From Streptomyces brasiliensis (GTDB taxonomy: Bacteria > Actinomycetota > Actinomycetes > Streptomycetales > Streptomycetaceae), in assembly GCF_014647875.1 (NCBI RefSeq), contig NZ_BMQA01000023.1, positions 57,453 through 121,452 of the forward strand: 64,000 nucleotides of DNA, read 5' to 3'. This document shows, one piece after another, positions 9,366-17,637 of this stretch (the first letter of the stretch is position 1; every line of letters starts with the position of its first letter). The notes under the pieces were generated by a model. The model was given only the letters and a program-made list of their open reading frames with translations, did not search any database and had not been told where the DNA came from. The position numbers and the translations under genes are program-made.

Positions 9366-9377
9366 GGTTTCCGCGGC

Positions 9378-9383
9378 TACGAT
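9378..9383 (+). promoter_or_regulatory. Probable -10 hexamer (TACGAT) of a leaderless transcript
   Basis: TACGAT lies 6 nt upstream of the GTG at 9390, with no Shine-Dalgarno sequence between. Transcription would begin at or next to the start codon. Confidence 0.5.
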
Positions 9384-9389
9384 CCGTCT

Positions 9390-9623
9390 GTGAACCGCGA
9401 AGTGACACTCCCTCTGATCGTCGACGACCGCGGGACCTTGCAGGTGGCCGCGGCCGACGTGAGCAAGCTGCTCCGTACGGTGGGGGGGCGGTGGCTGACC
9501 CTGGTCGAGGCGGGGGAGGACGGGCTCGACGAGGACACGGTCGCTGCGCTGACCATCGAGTTGGCGAAGCTGGCCGATCGTATTGATGTGGCGTGCATTG
9601 CTCATAGCAGCGGGGCGCCGTAG
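9390..9623 (+). CDS. Conserved small protein, DUF6213-like
   Basis: 77 aa, beginning MNREVTLPLIVDDRGTLQVA from a GTG and rich in acidic residues. It looks like the short Streptomyces proteins grouped as DUF6213, with the WLTLVEAGEDGLDEDTVAALT core. No catalytic motif, signal or membrane segment is visible. Third-position GC and the conserved N-terminus support translation. The gene has a -10 box directly upstream and no ribosome site, so it is likely leaderless. Function unknown. Confidence 0.7.
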   Translation: MNREVTLPLIVDDRGTLQVAAADVSKLLRTVGGRWLTLVEAGEDGLDEDTVAALTIELAKLADRIDVACIAHSSGAP

Positions 9624-9664
9624 GGGTCTTGCGCGTTGCCGGGTGCGGGTCGCTCTGAGGCTGG

Positions 9665-9722
9665 TCACGCCCCCGCCACGGAGCCGCAGATCGATACGGC
9701 CCCCGCGCCCCTCCGGGGCGCC
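9665..9722. repeat. Streptomyces interspersed intergenic repeat, copy A
   Basis: Core GGAGCCGCAGATCGATACGG followed by the hairpin CGCGCCCCTCCGGGGCGC. The same unit recurs at 12685-12745 (inverted), 14899-14955 and 18910-18969. This copy sits 3' of a plus-strand gene, where its GCGCCCC/GGGGCGC hairpin could terminate transcription. The rest of 9624-9876 shows no gene. Confidence 0.75.
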
Positions 9723-9876
9723 TTGCGGTCCCCCGGGCTCGATGGCGCCCCTTACCCTCCATCCCCGGTTCGGAGTAGTCCCGCGCGAGATCGCCGCCCT
9801 GTCGGGTGAGTCTGAATGGACCACCTTCTGACCGGCGGGCGAAGGCCTGCCGGAAGGCAGAAAGCAGGGACGGCTC

Positions 9877-10929
9877 ATGGCTACTTTGTGCAGACCCTCG
9901 GTGTCCGTACCGGAGCACGTGATCACGATGGAGGAGACGCTGGAGCTGGCGCGTACGCACCACGCGGACAACCCGCACCTGCCACTCGCTCTCCGGCTGA
10001 TCGAGAACACCGGAGTACACACCCGGCACATCGTGCAGCCCATCGAGGAGACCCTGAAACACCCCGGCTTCGAGGAGCGCAACAAGCTCTACGAGTCGGA
10101 GGCCAAGGCCCGGGTCCCCGAGGTGATCCAGCGAGCGCTCGACGACGCGGAGCTTCTGACATCCGACATCGATGTCATCATCTACGTGTCGTGCACGGGC
10201 TTCATGATGCCGTCGCTGACCGCGTGGCTGATCAACGAGATGGACTTCCCGAGCACCACCCGGCAGCTGCCCATCGCCCAGCTGGGCTGCGCGGCCGGCG
10301 GGGCGGCCATCAACCGGGCGCACGACTTCTGCACGGCCTACCCGGAGGCCAACGCCCTCATCGTGGCCTGCGAGTTCTGCTCGCTGTGCTACCAGCCCAC
10401 CGACCTCGGCGTCGGCTCGCTCCTGTCCAACGGCCTGTTCGGCGACGGCATCGCCGCGGCCGTGGTGCGCGGCCGGGGCGGCACGGGCGTCCAGCTGGAA
10501 CGCAACGGGTCGTATCTGATCCCCAAGACCGAGGACTGGATCGCGTACGACGTCCGGGCCACCGGCTTCCACTTCCTGCTGGACAAGCGGGTGCCCGCCA
10601 CGATGGAACCGCTCGCCCCGGCGCTCAAGGACCTCGCCGGCACGCACGGCTGGGACGCGACCGACCTGGACTTCTACATCATTCACGCGGGCGGTCCCCG
10701 AATACTCGACGACCTCAGCAAGTTCCTGAAGGTCGAGCCGTACGCCTTCCGGTTCAGCCGGGCGACGCTCACCGAGTACGGCAACATCGCCAGCGCCGTC
10801 GTCCTGGACGCGCTGCGCCGGCTCTTCGACGAGGGCGGCGCCGAGGACCGGGCGCGCGGCCTCCTCGCCGGCTTCGGTCCCGGCATCACCGCCGAGATGA
10901 CCGTCGGCAGCTGGACCCAGGGGAGCTGA
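9877..10929 (+). CDS. rppA: 1,3,6,8-tetrahydroxynaphthalene synthase (type III polyketide synthase)
   Basis: 350 aa. It condenses five malonyl-CoA to 1,3,6,8-tetrahydroxynaphthalene, the precursor of flaviolin and melanin-like pigments. The catalytic triad is in register with characterised RppA/THNS: Cys138 (QLGCAAGG), His270 (FYIIHAGGP) and Asn303 (EYGNIAS). The extra Cys106 of THNS enzymes is present in VSCTGFMMP. The P450 follows after 7 nt and the cupin after another 7, giving a pigment operon. In S. coelicolor this layout gives THN, then flaviolin, then P450-driven coupling. Confidence 0.96.
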   Translation: MATLCRPSVSVPEHVITMEETLELARTHHADNPHLPLALRLIENTGVHTRHIVQPIEETLKHPGFEERNKLYESEAKARVPEVIQRALDDAELLTSDIDVIIYVSCTGFMMPSLTAWLINEMDFPSTTRQLPIAQLGCAAGGAAINRAHDFCTAYPEANALIVACEFCSLCYQPTDLGVGSLLSNGLFGDGIAAAVVRGRGGTGVQLERNGSYLIPKTEDWIAYDVRATGFHFLLDKRVPATMEPLAPALKDLAGTHGWDATDLDFYIIHAGGPRILDDLSKFLKVEPYAFRFSRATLTEYGNIASAVVLDALRRLFDEGGAEDRARGLLAGFGPGITAEMTVGSWTQGS

Positions 10930-10936
10930 GGGCGCC

Positions 10937-12151
10937 ATGACGGACGAGACGCTCACCGAGACGGTGCCCCCCGCCCGGCACTGGCCGGCGCTCGATCTGA
11001 CCGGGGTCGACTTCGACCCCGTGCTGACCGAGCTGATGCGCGAGGACCCGGTCACCCGCGTCCGGCTGCCCAACGGCGAGGGCTGGGCCTGGCTGGTCAC
11101 CCGGTACGACGACGTACGGATGGTGGCCAACGACCCCCGCTTCAGCCGCGAGGCGGTCATGGACCACCCGGTCACCCGGCTCGCCCCGCACTTCATCCCG
11201 CAGCGCGGCGCGGTCGGCTTCCTGGACCCGCCCGACCACACCCGGCTGCGCCGTTCGGTCGCCACCGCGTTCACCGCGAACGGTGTGGAGCGGGTCCGGG
11301 ACAAGGCCCGCGGCATGCTGGACGAGCTGGTCGACGAACTCCTCGAGGACGGCCCGCCCGCCGATCTCACCAGTGCGGTGCTCGGCCCGTTCCCCATCTC
11401 GGTGATCTGCGAGCTGATGGGGGTGCCGGCCGTCGACCGGCACAGCATGCACTCCTGGACTCAGCTGATCCTTTCGTCCTCGCACGGCAGACCGGTCAGC
11501 GAGAAGGCCAGGAACGAGATGGGCGCCTACTTCTCCGACCTCATCGGCCTGCGCGAGGGCAGCAGGGGCGAGGATGTCACCTCGCTGCTCGGCGCCGCCG
11601 TGGGCCACGGCGAGGTGACACTCGAGCAGGCGGTCGGACTGGCCGTCCTCCTGCAGATCGGCGGCGAGGCGGTCACCAACAACAGCGGGCAGATGTTCTA
11701 TCTGCTGCTGACCCGCCCGGACCTGGTGCGACGGCTGCGCGCCGAACCGGAGATCAGGCCGAAGGCCATCGACGAACTGCTGCGCTACATCCCGCACCGC
11801 AACGCGGTCGGACTGTCCCGGATCGCCATGGAGGACGTGGACGTCGGGGGCGTGCGGATCCGCGCGGGCGACGCGATCTATGTGTCGTACCTGGCCGCCA
11901 ACCGTGACCCGGACGTCTTCCCCGACCCGGAGAGGATCGACTTCGACCGCAGCCCCAACGCGCACGTGGCGTTCGGCTTCGGCCCGCACTACTGCCCCGG
12001 CGGCATGCTGGCCCGACTCGAGGCGGAGCTGCTGCTGGATGCCCTGCTCGACCGGGTGCCCGGCCTGCGGCTCGCGGTACCGCCGGAACAAGTGCCCTTC
12101 AGGAAGGGCGCGTTGATCCGCGGGCCCGAGTCCCTGCCCGTGACCTGGTGA
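10937..12151 (+). CDS. Cytochrome P450, CYP158A2-like flaviolin oxidative-coupling enzyme
   Basis: 404 aa. The heme-ligand Cys353 lies in FGFGPHYCPGG and the K-helix ExxR is in DELLRYIPHR. The I-helix reads GGEAVTNN, with Ala245 at the position usually held by the conserved Thr. That substitution is a known hallmark of CYP158A2, which couples flaviolin to dimers and trimers and activates oxygen with ordered water. Position directly after rppA fits. The name CYP158A2 rests on motif and context, so the family call is firmer than the subfamily. Confidence 0.92.
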   Translation: MTDETLTETVPPARHWPALDLTGVDFDPVLTELMREDPVTRVRLPNGEGWAWLVTRYDDVRMVANDPRFSREAVMDHPVTRLAPHFIPQRGAVGFLDPPDHTRLRRSVATAFTANGVERVRDKARGMLDELVDELLEDGPPADLTSAVLGPFPISVICELMGVPAVDRHSMHSWTQLILSSSHGRPVSEKARNEMGAYFSDLIGLREGSRGEDVTSLLGAAVGHGEVTLEQAVGLAVLLQIGGEAVTNNSGQMFYLLLTRPDLVRRLRAEPEIRPKAIDELLRYIPHRNAVGLSRIAMEDVDVGGVRIRAGDAIYVSYLAANRDPDVFPDPERIDFDRSPNAHVAFGFGPHYCPGGMLARLEAELLLDALLDRVPGLRLAVPPEQVPFRKGALIRGPESLPVTW

Positions 12152-12158
12152 GGCGACG

Positions 12159-12680
12159 ATGACAGCGACGGAGGGCCTGCTCGTACCGCCCGGCCACGGC
12201 CGGGTCGTCCAGACTCCGGCCCAGCGCGTGACGTTCAAGGTGACGGGCACGCACTCGCGGACGGCGTCCACGTTCGAGGTGGAGGTCCCGCCCGGCTTCG
12301 ACGTCGGCGCTCATGTCCACACGCGCAGCGAGGAGTTGTTCTACGTGCTCGACGGCGAGCTGGACGTCCTCGCCTTCGAGCCCCGGGTCCGAACCCCCGA
12401 CAACTGGCAGCGCTGGGAGTCGAGTTCCGGCACCAGGGTGGTACGGGCGGCACCGGGCACGGTGATCGTCGTGCCCCCCGGCTGCCCCCACGCCTTCGCG
12501 AACCCGACGGACACCCCGGCACGGATGTTCTTCCAGGCGTCCCCGCCCCCGGACCACGAGCGCTACTTCGAGGAGCTGCTCGAGATCCTGGGCGTAGGGG
12601 GCCCACCGGACCACGAGGCGATCGAGGACCTGCGCAAGCGCTACGACATCGAACAACTGACACCGCTGAAACACCGGTGA
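12159..12680 (+). CDS. Cupin-domain protein of the rppA-P450 operon
   Basis: 173 aa with one conserved cupin barrel. Motif 1 is GFDVGAHVHTRSEELFYVL (HxH and Glu metal ligands) and motif 2 is PGTVIVVPPGCPHAFAN. It is probably a metal-binding oxygenase or isomerase. In this pathway it may help oxidise THN to flaviolin (Momilactone/quinone-forming cupins are found in similar clusters), but that is inference from position. It is the last gene of the operon; an interspersed repeat with a hairpin follows immediately. Confidence 0.85.
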   Translation: MTATEGLLVPPGHGRVVQTPAQRVTFKVTGTHSRTASTFEVEVPPGFDVGAHVHTRSEELFYVLDGELDVLAFEPRVRTPDNWQRWESSSGTRVVRAAPGTVIVVPPGCPHAFANPTDTPARMFFQASPPPDHERYFEELLEILGVGGPPDHEAIEDLRKRYDIEQLTPLKHR

Positions 12681-12684
12681 GTGC

Positions 12685-12745
12685 AACGCGCCCCGCAGGG
12701 GCGCGGGGCTGTGCCGATGTGCGGCTCCGCCGCGTGGGCGCGACG
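12685..12745. repeat. Streptomyces interspersed intergenic repeat, copy B (inverted)
   Basis: GCGCCCCGCAGGGGCGCGGG hairpin followed by GATGTGCGGCTCCGCCGCGT. This is the reverse complement of copies A, C and D. It fills the gap between the convergent cupin and acyl-CoA dehydrogenase genes, and the hairpin could serve as terminator for either side. Confidence 0.75.
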
Positions 12746-12789
12746 AGCCACGACGCACTCGTGGCCCAAGTCGCGCCCACGGACCGGCG

Positions 12790-14052
12790 CTACCGGATCG
12801 GCATTCCGGCGAGCGTACGGGCGATCACCAACCGCTGGATCTCGCTCGTACCCTCGAAGATCGTGTAGATCGCGGAGTCCCGGTGCATCCGCTCGACGGG
12901 ATACTCCCGCGTGTAACCGTTGCCACCCAGAATCTGAACGGCCTGCGCGGTCACCTTCTTCGCGGTCTCGCTCGCGAACAGCTTGGACATCGACCCCTCG
13001 GCCGCGGTGAACGGCCTGCCGTTGATCGCCATCCACGAGGCCCGCCACACCAGCAGCCGCGCGGCGTCGATCGACGTCCGCATGTCCGCGAGCTGGAAAG
13101 CCACGCCCTGGTTGTCGATGATCGGCCGCCCGAACTGCTCACGGGTCCTGGCGTAGTCGAGGGCGACCTCGTAGGCGGCCCGGGCGGTGCCGACCGCCAT
13201 GGCTCCAACGGCGGGCCGACTCGCCTCGAACGTCGCCATCGCCGCGTTCTTCACCCTCTCCGACTCTCGGCTTCGCTCGAGCGGGGGAACCCCCACACCA
13301 CCGGCCTTGGCCCTCTCCCGGGCCCGGGCCAGGCGCTGGTCGAGCTTCTCCTTGCCGCCGAGCAGACAGGAGCCGGGCACGCGCACGTTGTCGAGGATGA
13401 CCTCGGCGGTGTGCGAGGCGCGGATGCCGTGCTTCTTGAACTTCTGTCCCTGGGCGAGCCCGGGCGTGCCCGGCGGGACGATGAAGGAGGCGTGGCCCTT
13501 GGAACCGAGCTCCGGGTCGACCACGGCCACGACCACGTGGACGTTGGCGATGCCGCCGTTCGTCGCCCAGGTCTTCGTGCCGTCGATCACCCACTCGTCC
13601 TTGGCCTCGTCGTACACGGCACGCGTGCGCATGGAGGCCACGTCGGAGCCGGCGTCGGGCTCGGAGGAGCAGAACGCGGCGACCTTGACATCGTTGGCGT
13701 CGCCGTACATCTGCGGGATCCAGGTGCCGATCTGCTCCTCGGTGCCGTTGGCGAGGACGCCCACGGCGGCGAGGCCGGTGCCGACGATGGAGAGGGCGAT
13801 GCCCGCGTCGCCCCAGAACAGCTCCTCCATGGCCATCGGTATGCCGAGGCCCGTAGGGTCGAAGTACTGCTGGGCGTAGAAGTCGAGCGAGTAGATGCCG
13901 ATCTTGGCCGCCTCCTGGATGACCGGCCAGGGAGTCTCCTCACGCTCGTCCCATTCGGCGGCCGCGGGGCGGATCACATCCGCGGCGAAGCCGTGGAGCC
14001 AGTCCCGGACCTCCTTCTGTTCGTCGTTGAGCTCCATGGTGAACTCGGCCAT
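12790..14052 (-). CDS. Acyl-CoA dehydrogenase with an in-frame repeat-derived insertion
   Basis: 420 aa, larger than the usual ~385-405 aa. FAD/substrate motifs include AAFCSSEPDAGSDVAS, WVIDGTKTWATNGG and the C-terminal QILGGNGYTREYPVERMHRD...EGTSEIQ. Residues 251-267 (GGVGVPPLERSRESERV) interrupt the linker between the beta domain and the C-terminal helices; the DNA is a Streptomyces interspersed repeat. The reading frame is intact on both sides. A divergent TetR gene and two operator-like dyads lie upstream, so fatty-acid-responsive repression is likely. Confidence 0.9.
   Translation of the reverse strand: MAEFTMELNDEQKEVRDWLHGFAADVIRPAAAEWDEREETPWPVIQEAAKIGIYSLDFYAQQYFDPTGLGIPMAMEELFWGDAGIALSIVGTGLAAVGVLANGTEEQIGTWIPQMYGDANDVKVAAFCSSEPDAGSDVASMRTRAVYDEAKDEWVIDGTKTWATNGGIANVHVVVAVVDPELGSKGHASFIVPPGTPGLAQGQKFKKHGIRASHTAEVILDNVRVPGSCLLGGKEKLDQRLARARERAKAGGVGVPPLERSRESERVKNAAMATFEASRPAVGAMAVGTARAAYEVALDYARTREQFGRPIIDNQGVAFQLADMRTSIDAARLLVWRASWMAINGRPFTAAEGSMSKLFASETAKKVTAQAVQILGGNGYTREYPVERMHRDSAIYTIFEGTSEIQRLVIARTLAGMPIR
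13257..13295. repeat. Short interspersed repeat inserted in frame in the acyl-CoA dehydrogenase gene
   Basis: The DNA reads CTCTCGGCTTCGCTCGAGCG then GGGGGAACCCCC. This is a palindromic unit (GCTTCGCTCGAGCG-like and GGGGG/CCCCC parts) that I know as common between Streptomyces genes. Here it lies inside a coding frame and encodes about 14 Pro/Arg/Glu/Ser-rich residues. Confidence 0.6.
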
Positions 14053-14078
14053 GTCCCCTCCAGCGGCGGCGCGTGCCT

Positions 14079-14127
14079 GTTACTTGCGGTAACTCGCAGT
14101 GTGTTACCGACCGGTAGGAAAAGTCAA
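14079..14127. promoter_or_regulatory. TetR-type operators and -35 element between divergent TetR and acyl-CoA dehydrogenase genes
   Basis: Two perfect dyads are present: GTTAC-N5-GTAAC at 14079-14093 and TACCG-AC-CGGTA at 14105-14116. On the minus strand TTGACT (14127-14122) is a good -35 box, which puts the second dyad between -35 and the expected -10. That is a typical repressor site for the leftward dehydrogenase gene. Confidence 0.5.
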
Positions 14128-14223
14128 CTCCCGACGGCCGGTCGGCATCCCGTTCGATGTCAGGGGTGGGGTCAGTGTTAGTTTGCGCAGGCGTCACCGA
14201 AACAGCACGGGTGGGGAGAGATC

Positions 14224-14865
14224 ATGAACACCACGCAGCGGACCGATCAGCAGCGGTCCGCGGCCCGCCGACGACGCGAGCTGCTGGAGGCCGCGGACAG
14301 AGTGGTGCTGCGTGACGGTCCGCAGGCCTCGATGAACGCGATCGCCGCGGAAGCCGGCATCACCAAGCCGATCCTCTACCGGCACTTCGGGGACAAGGGC
14401 GGGCTTTACGCCGCCCTGGCCAAGCGGCACACGGACGCGCTGCTCAATTCGTTGCGGGCAGCGCTGGACGCTCCGGCGGAGCGGCGGGAGCGCGTCGAGT
14501 CCACGTTGGACACCTACCTGGCCGCGATCGAGGCACGGCCCCAGGTGTATCGATTCCTCATGCATCCGTCCGAGGGCTCCCAGAGCGACCAGGGGTTCGA
14601 CGTCGGCAAACACAGTGTGCCGTTGCTCCGCAGGATGGGCGAGGAGTTGGCTCAGGTGATCGAGGACCGGCTGGATCTCGGGCCCGGTAGCCAGCAGCTC
14701 GCCCGGGTGTGGGGACACGGGATCGTCGGGATGATGCATGCGGCGGGTGACTGGTGGCTGGGTGAACGGCCTTGCTCGCGCGCTGAGTTGGTGAAGAGCT
14801 TGGCGGACCTTCTGTGGGGTCGGCTCGCTGCGGCGGGAGACCGGGTCGGGGGCCCGGGGTTCTGA
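14224..14865 (+). CDS. TetR-family transcriptional regulator
   Basis: 213 aa. The N-terminal HTH is clear: LLEAADRVVLRDGPQASMNA and then IAAEAGITKPILYRHFGDKG, with the YRHF recognition helix. The C-terminal domain (residues ~75-200) is a ligand-binding helical bundle of the kind found in lipid-sensing TetR proteins. It is divergent from the acyl-CoA dehydrogenase at 12790-14052, with 171 bp between them holding two dyads, so it is probably an acyl-CoA-responsive autoregulator. The start ATG is preceded by GGGGAGAG. Confidence 0.9.
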   Translation: MNTTQRTDQQRSAARRRRELLEAADRVVLRDGPQASMNAIAAEAGITKPILYRHFGDKGGLYAALAKRHTDALLNSLRAALDAPAERRERVESTLDTYLAAIEARPQVYRFLMHPSEGSQSDQGFDVGKHSVPLLRRMGEELAQVIEDRLDLGPGSQQLARVWGHGIVGMMHAAGDWWLGERPCSRAELVKSLADLLWGRLAAAGDRVGGPGF

Positions 14866-14898
14866 CGGTGCGTTTCGGGTGCGGGTGCGTCGTGGTTG

Positions 14899-14955
14899 AT
14901 CGCGCCCACGCGCCGCAGCCGCACATCGATACGGCCTCGCGCCCCTTGGGCCGGC
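14899..14955. repeat. Streptomyces interspersed intergenic repeat, copy C
   Basis: CGCGCCCACGCGCCGCAGCC then GCACATCGATACGGCCTCGC and a partly degraded hairpin end. It lies between the convergent TetR and peptide deformylase genes, in the same orientation as copies A and D. Confidence 0.72.
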
Positions 14956-14959
14956 ATCC

Positions 14960-15499
14960 TCAGCGGCACCAAGAGGATCGCGCCACCTGCCTCATGAGTC
15001 GTCTCCGACGCCAGCCGGTGAGCTGGTCGGCGTACAGCCTCCCCTCCAAGTGGTCGCACTCGTGCTGCAGACACCGGGCGAAGAACCCCGTGCCGTGGAC
15101 GGTCACCGGCTCCCCCGTGACCGTGAATCCCTCGACCACCACGTGGTCGTACCGCTCCGTACCCGCCTCGAGCCCCGGCAGGGACAGGCAGCCCTCGGGG
15201 CCCCGGATCACCACGCCGTCCGCCTCCACCAGACGGGGGTTCACGACATGTCCCAGGTGACGTACGTCCTCGTCGTCGGGGCAGTCGTAGACGAACACCC
15301 GCAGCGGCTCGCCGATCTGGTTGGCCGCCAGACCCACCCCCTGCGCCGCGTACATCGTCGCGAACAAATCCTCCACGAGGGAAGCCAGATCGGGGCCGAA
15401 GTCGGTGACTTCGCGGCATCGCTCGCGCAGCGCCCCGCCGCCGAGCAGGGTGAGAGGCCGAACCCGCCCGCGGGCGCCCGGAATGGAACCGTGTCGCAT
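14960..15499 (-). CDS. def: Peptide deformylase
   Basis: 179 aa. It removes the N-formyl group from nascent proteins. All three family motifs are present: GVGLAANQ (residues 55-61), EGCLSLPG with metal ligand Cys104, and QHECDHLEG with ligands His146 and His150 and catalytic Glu147. ATG 15499 is the family-like start. A TACCCT -10 box lies 7 nt upstream with no ribosome site, implying a leaderless mRNA. No fmt gene is adjacent, so this is probably one of several deformylases in the genome. It is divergent from murT. Confidence 0.93.
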   Translation of the reverse strand: MRHGSIPGARGRVRPLTLLGGGALRERCREVTDFGPDLASLVEDLFATMYAAQGVGLAANQIGEPLRVFVYDCPDDEDVRHLGHVVNPRLVEADGVVIRGPEGCLSLPGLEAGTERYDHVVVEGFTVTGEPVTVHGTGFFARCLQHECDHLEGRLYADQLTGWRRRRLMRQVARSSWCR

Positions 15500-15506
15500 G
15501 GCCGCA

Positions 15507-15512
15507 AGGGTA
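15507..15512 (-). promoter_or_regulatory. Probable -10 hexamer (TACCCT) of the peptide deformylase gene
   Basis: Read on the minus strand, TACCCT lies 7 nt before the ATG at 15499. There is no Shine-Dalgarno in the gap, so a leaderless transcript is expected. Confidence 0.45.
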
Positions 15513-15649
15513 CGGTTCGATCGGCCCACCCCCGCCGCGCAGGCGTGGGCCGCGATTCGGGTGTGCGAATGGATCTCGATAGGCTGACGTCCACACCACG
15601 TTGCCGGATGGCTCACGCGCGGCGCGTACGCAAGGAGGATCGAGAACTG

Positions 15650-16888
15650 ATGGCAGGCAACTCGGACGCGCTCACGCCGCGGGCCAAGCTCGCAGTGACC
15701 GCGGGCAAGGCGGTCGCGGCGGCGTCGCGTGCCGCGGGGCGCGGCAGCGGATCGGTGATCGGTGGCCGCGTGGCTCTCAAGCTCGACCCCGACCTCCTCG
15801 CCCGGCTCGCCCAGAACCTGGACGTGACCCTGGTCTCCGCGACCAACGGCAAGACCACGACCACCCGGCTCATCGCCGAGGCGCTGCGCGCCGCGGGCCC
15901 GGTCGTGTCCAACGCGCTCGGGGCCAACATGCCGGCCGGCATCACCTCCGCGCTGGCGGGCGGCTCGGACGCCAAGTTCGGTGTCATCGAGGTCGACGAG
16001 AAGTACCTCGCCGGTGTGGCGCGGGACACCTCCCCGAAGTGCATCGCGCTGCTCAACCTCTCCCGCGACCAGCTCGACCGCGCCGCGGAGACCCGCATGC
16101 TCGCGGAGAACTGGCGCGAGGGCCTGGCCGGCTCCAAGGCCGTCGTCGTCGCCAACTGCGACGACCCGCTGGTGGTGTGGGCCGCGTCCTCCTCCCCCAA
16201 TGTGATCTGGGTCGCCGCCGGCCAGATGTGGAAGGACGACGCCTGGTCCTGCCCGTCCTGCGGCGGTGTGATGCAGCGTCCCGGCGACGACTGGTTCTGC
16301 GGCGAGTGCGGGTTCCGCCGACCGACGCCGAGCTGGGCTCTGTCCGGGGACCACGTGCTGGATCCGCACGGCTCGGCCTGGCCGATCCACCTCCAGCTGC
16401 CGGGCCGCGCCAACAAGGCCAACGCCGCCAGCTCCGCGGCCGTCGCCGCCGTCTTCGGGGTGCCGCCGCAGGTCGCCCTGGAGCGCATGTACCAGGTGCA
16501 GGCGGTCGCCGGGCGCTATGACGTCGTCCAGTTCCAGGGCCGCGACCTGCGGCTGCTGCTCGCGAAGAACCCGGCGGGCTGGCTCGAGACGTTCTCCCTG
16601 ATCGATCCGCCGCCCGCCCCGGTGATCCTTTCCGTGAACGCGCGCGGCGCCGACGGCACCGACACCTCCTGGTTGTGGGACGTCGACTACACGCGTCTGA
16701 CCGGCCACCCGATCTTCGTCGTCGGTGACCGGAAGCTGGACCTCGCGGTGCGCCTCGAGGTGGCGAACCAGCAGTTCCAGGTCTGCGAGAACCTCGACCA
16801 GGCCGTGCAGCAGGCGCCGGCGGGCCGTATCGAGGTCATCGCGAACTACACCGCGTTCCAGGATCTGCGCCGCCGCGTCGGCAACTGA
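15650..16888 (+). CDS. murT: Lipid II isoglutaminyl synthase, MurT subunit
   Basis: 412 aa. It is the Mur-ligase-like, ATP-using subunit of the MurT/GatD complex that amidates D-Glu of lipid II to D-iso-Gln. The P-loop is SATNGKTTTT (residues 63-72). A four-cysteine zinc ribbon (Cys201, Cys204, Cys217, Cys220; CPSC...CGEC) is inserted in the central domain, as in other MurT proteins. The C-terminal domain is DUF1727-like. AAGGAGG precedes ATG 15650. gatD follows after 20 nt, so the two are co-transcribed. Confidence 0.93.
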   Translation: MAGNSDALTPRAKLAVTAGKAVAAASRAAGRGSGSVIGGRVALKLDPDLLARLAQNLDVTLVSATNGKTTTTRLIAEALRAAGPVVSNALGANMPAGITSALAGGSDAKFGVIEVDEKYLAGVARDTSPKCIALLNLSRDQLDRAAETRMLAENWREGLAGSKAVVVANCDDPLVVWAASSSPNVIWVAAGQMWKDDAWSCPSCGGVMQRPGDDWFCGECGFRRPTPSWALSGDHVLDPHGSAWPIHLQLPGRANKANAASSAAVAAVFGVPPQVALERMYQVQAVAGRYDVVQFQGRDLRLLLAKNPAGWLETFSLIDPPPAPVILSVNARGADGTDTSWLWDVDYTRLTGHPIFVVGDRKLDLAVRLEVANQQFQVCENLDQAVQQAPAGRIEVIANYTAFQDLRRRVGN

Positions 16889-16908
16889 CCACGAAGGGCG
16901 ATCACTTC

Positions 16909-17637
16909 ATGAGCGACAACCAACTGCGGCTGGTGTGGATCTACCCCGACCTGCTGAGCACCTACGGCGACCAGGGCAACGCCCTCGTGGTGGAGCGCCG
17001 GGCGCGGCAGCGCGGTCTGGACGTGGCCCGGCTCGACGTGCGCAGTGACCAGCCGATCCCGACCTCCGGCGACATCTATCTGATCGGCGGCGGCGAGGAC
17101 CGCCCGCAGCGGCTCGCGGCCGAGCGGCTGCGCCGGGACGGTCATCTGTACCGGGCGGTGGAGAACGGCGCGATCGTCTTCTCCGTGTGCGCGGGCTACC
17201 AGATCCTCGGCCACGAGTTCATCAACGACCTCGGGCAGCGCGAGCCGGGCCTCGGCCTGCTCGACGTGACGACCGTGCGCGGCACGGCCGAGCGGTGTGT
17301 CGGCGACGTCCTCGCGGACATCGACCCGCGTCTCGGCCTGCCCCAGCTGACCGGCTTCGAGAACCACCAGGGTGTCACCCGGCTCGGCCCCACGGCCCGC
17401 CCCTTCGCCCAGGTCCGGCTGGGCCGCGGCAACGGCACGGGGGACGGCACGGAGGGCGCGTACAACGACACCGTGTTCGGTACGTACATGCACGGGCCCG
17501 TCCTCGCCCGCAACCCGCTGATCGCCGACCTGCTGCTGAAGCTGGCGCTCGACGTCAACGCGCTGCCGCCGATCGACGACCGCTGGTACGAGGCGCTCCG
17601 CAACGAGCGCATCGCGGCTGCTCAGCAGCCTGCGTGA
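16909..17637 (+). CDS. gatD: Lipid II isoglutaminyl synthase, GatD glutamine amidotransferase subunit
   Basis: 242 aa. It is a class I, CobQ-like amidotransferase that supplies ammonia to MurT. The nucleophile Cys94 is in FSVCAGYQIL and the catalytic His195 is in GTYMHGPVLARNP; both positions agree with the characterised Staphylococcus GatD. It is directly downstream of murT in the same operon. Its product acts at the cytoplasmic face in peptidoglycan precursor modification. Confidence 0.93.
   Translation: MSDNQLRLVWIYPDLLSTYGDQGNALVVERRARQRGLDVARLDVRSDQPIPTSGDIYLIGGGEDRPQRLAAERLRRDGHLYRAVENGAIVFSVCAGYQILGHEFINDLGQREPGLGLLDVTTVRGTAERCVGDVLADIDPRLGLPQLTGFENHQGVTRLGPTARPFAQVRLGRGNGTGDGTEGAYNDTVFGTYMHGPVLARNPLIADLLLKLALDVNALPPIDDRWYEALRNERIAAAQQPA

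Noticed and set aside
9340..11448. A 702-codon minus-strand frame over rppA
   Set aside because: rppA and the P450 have complete catalytic motifs on the plus strand; the antisense frame has none.
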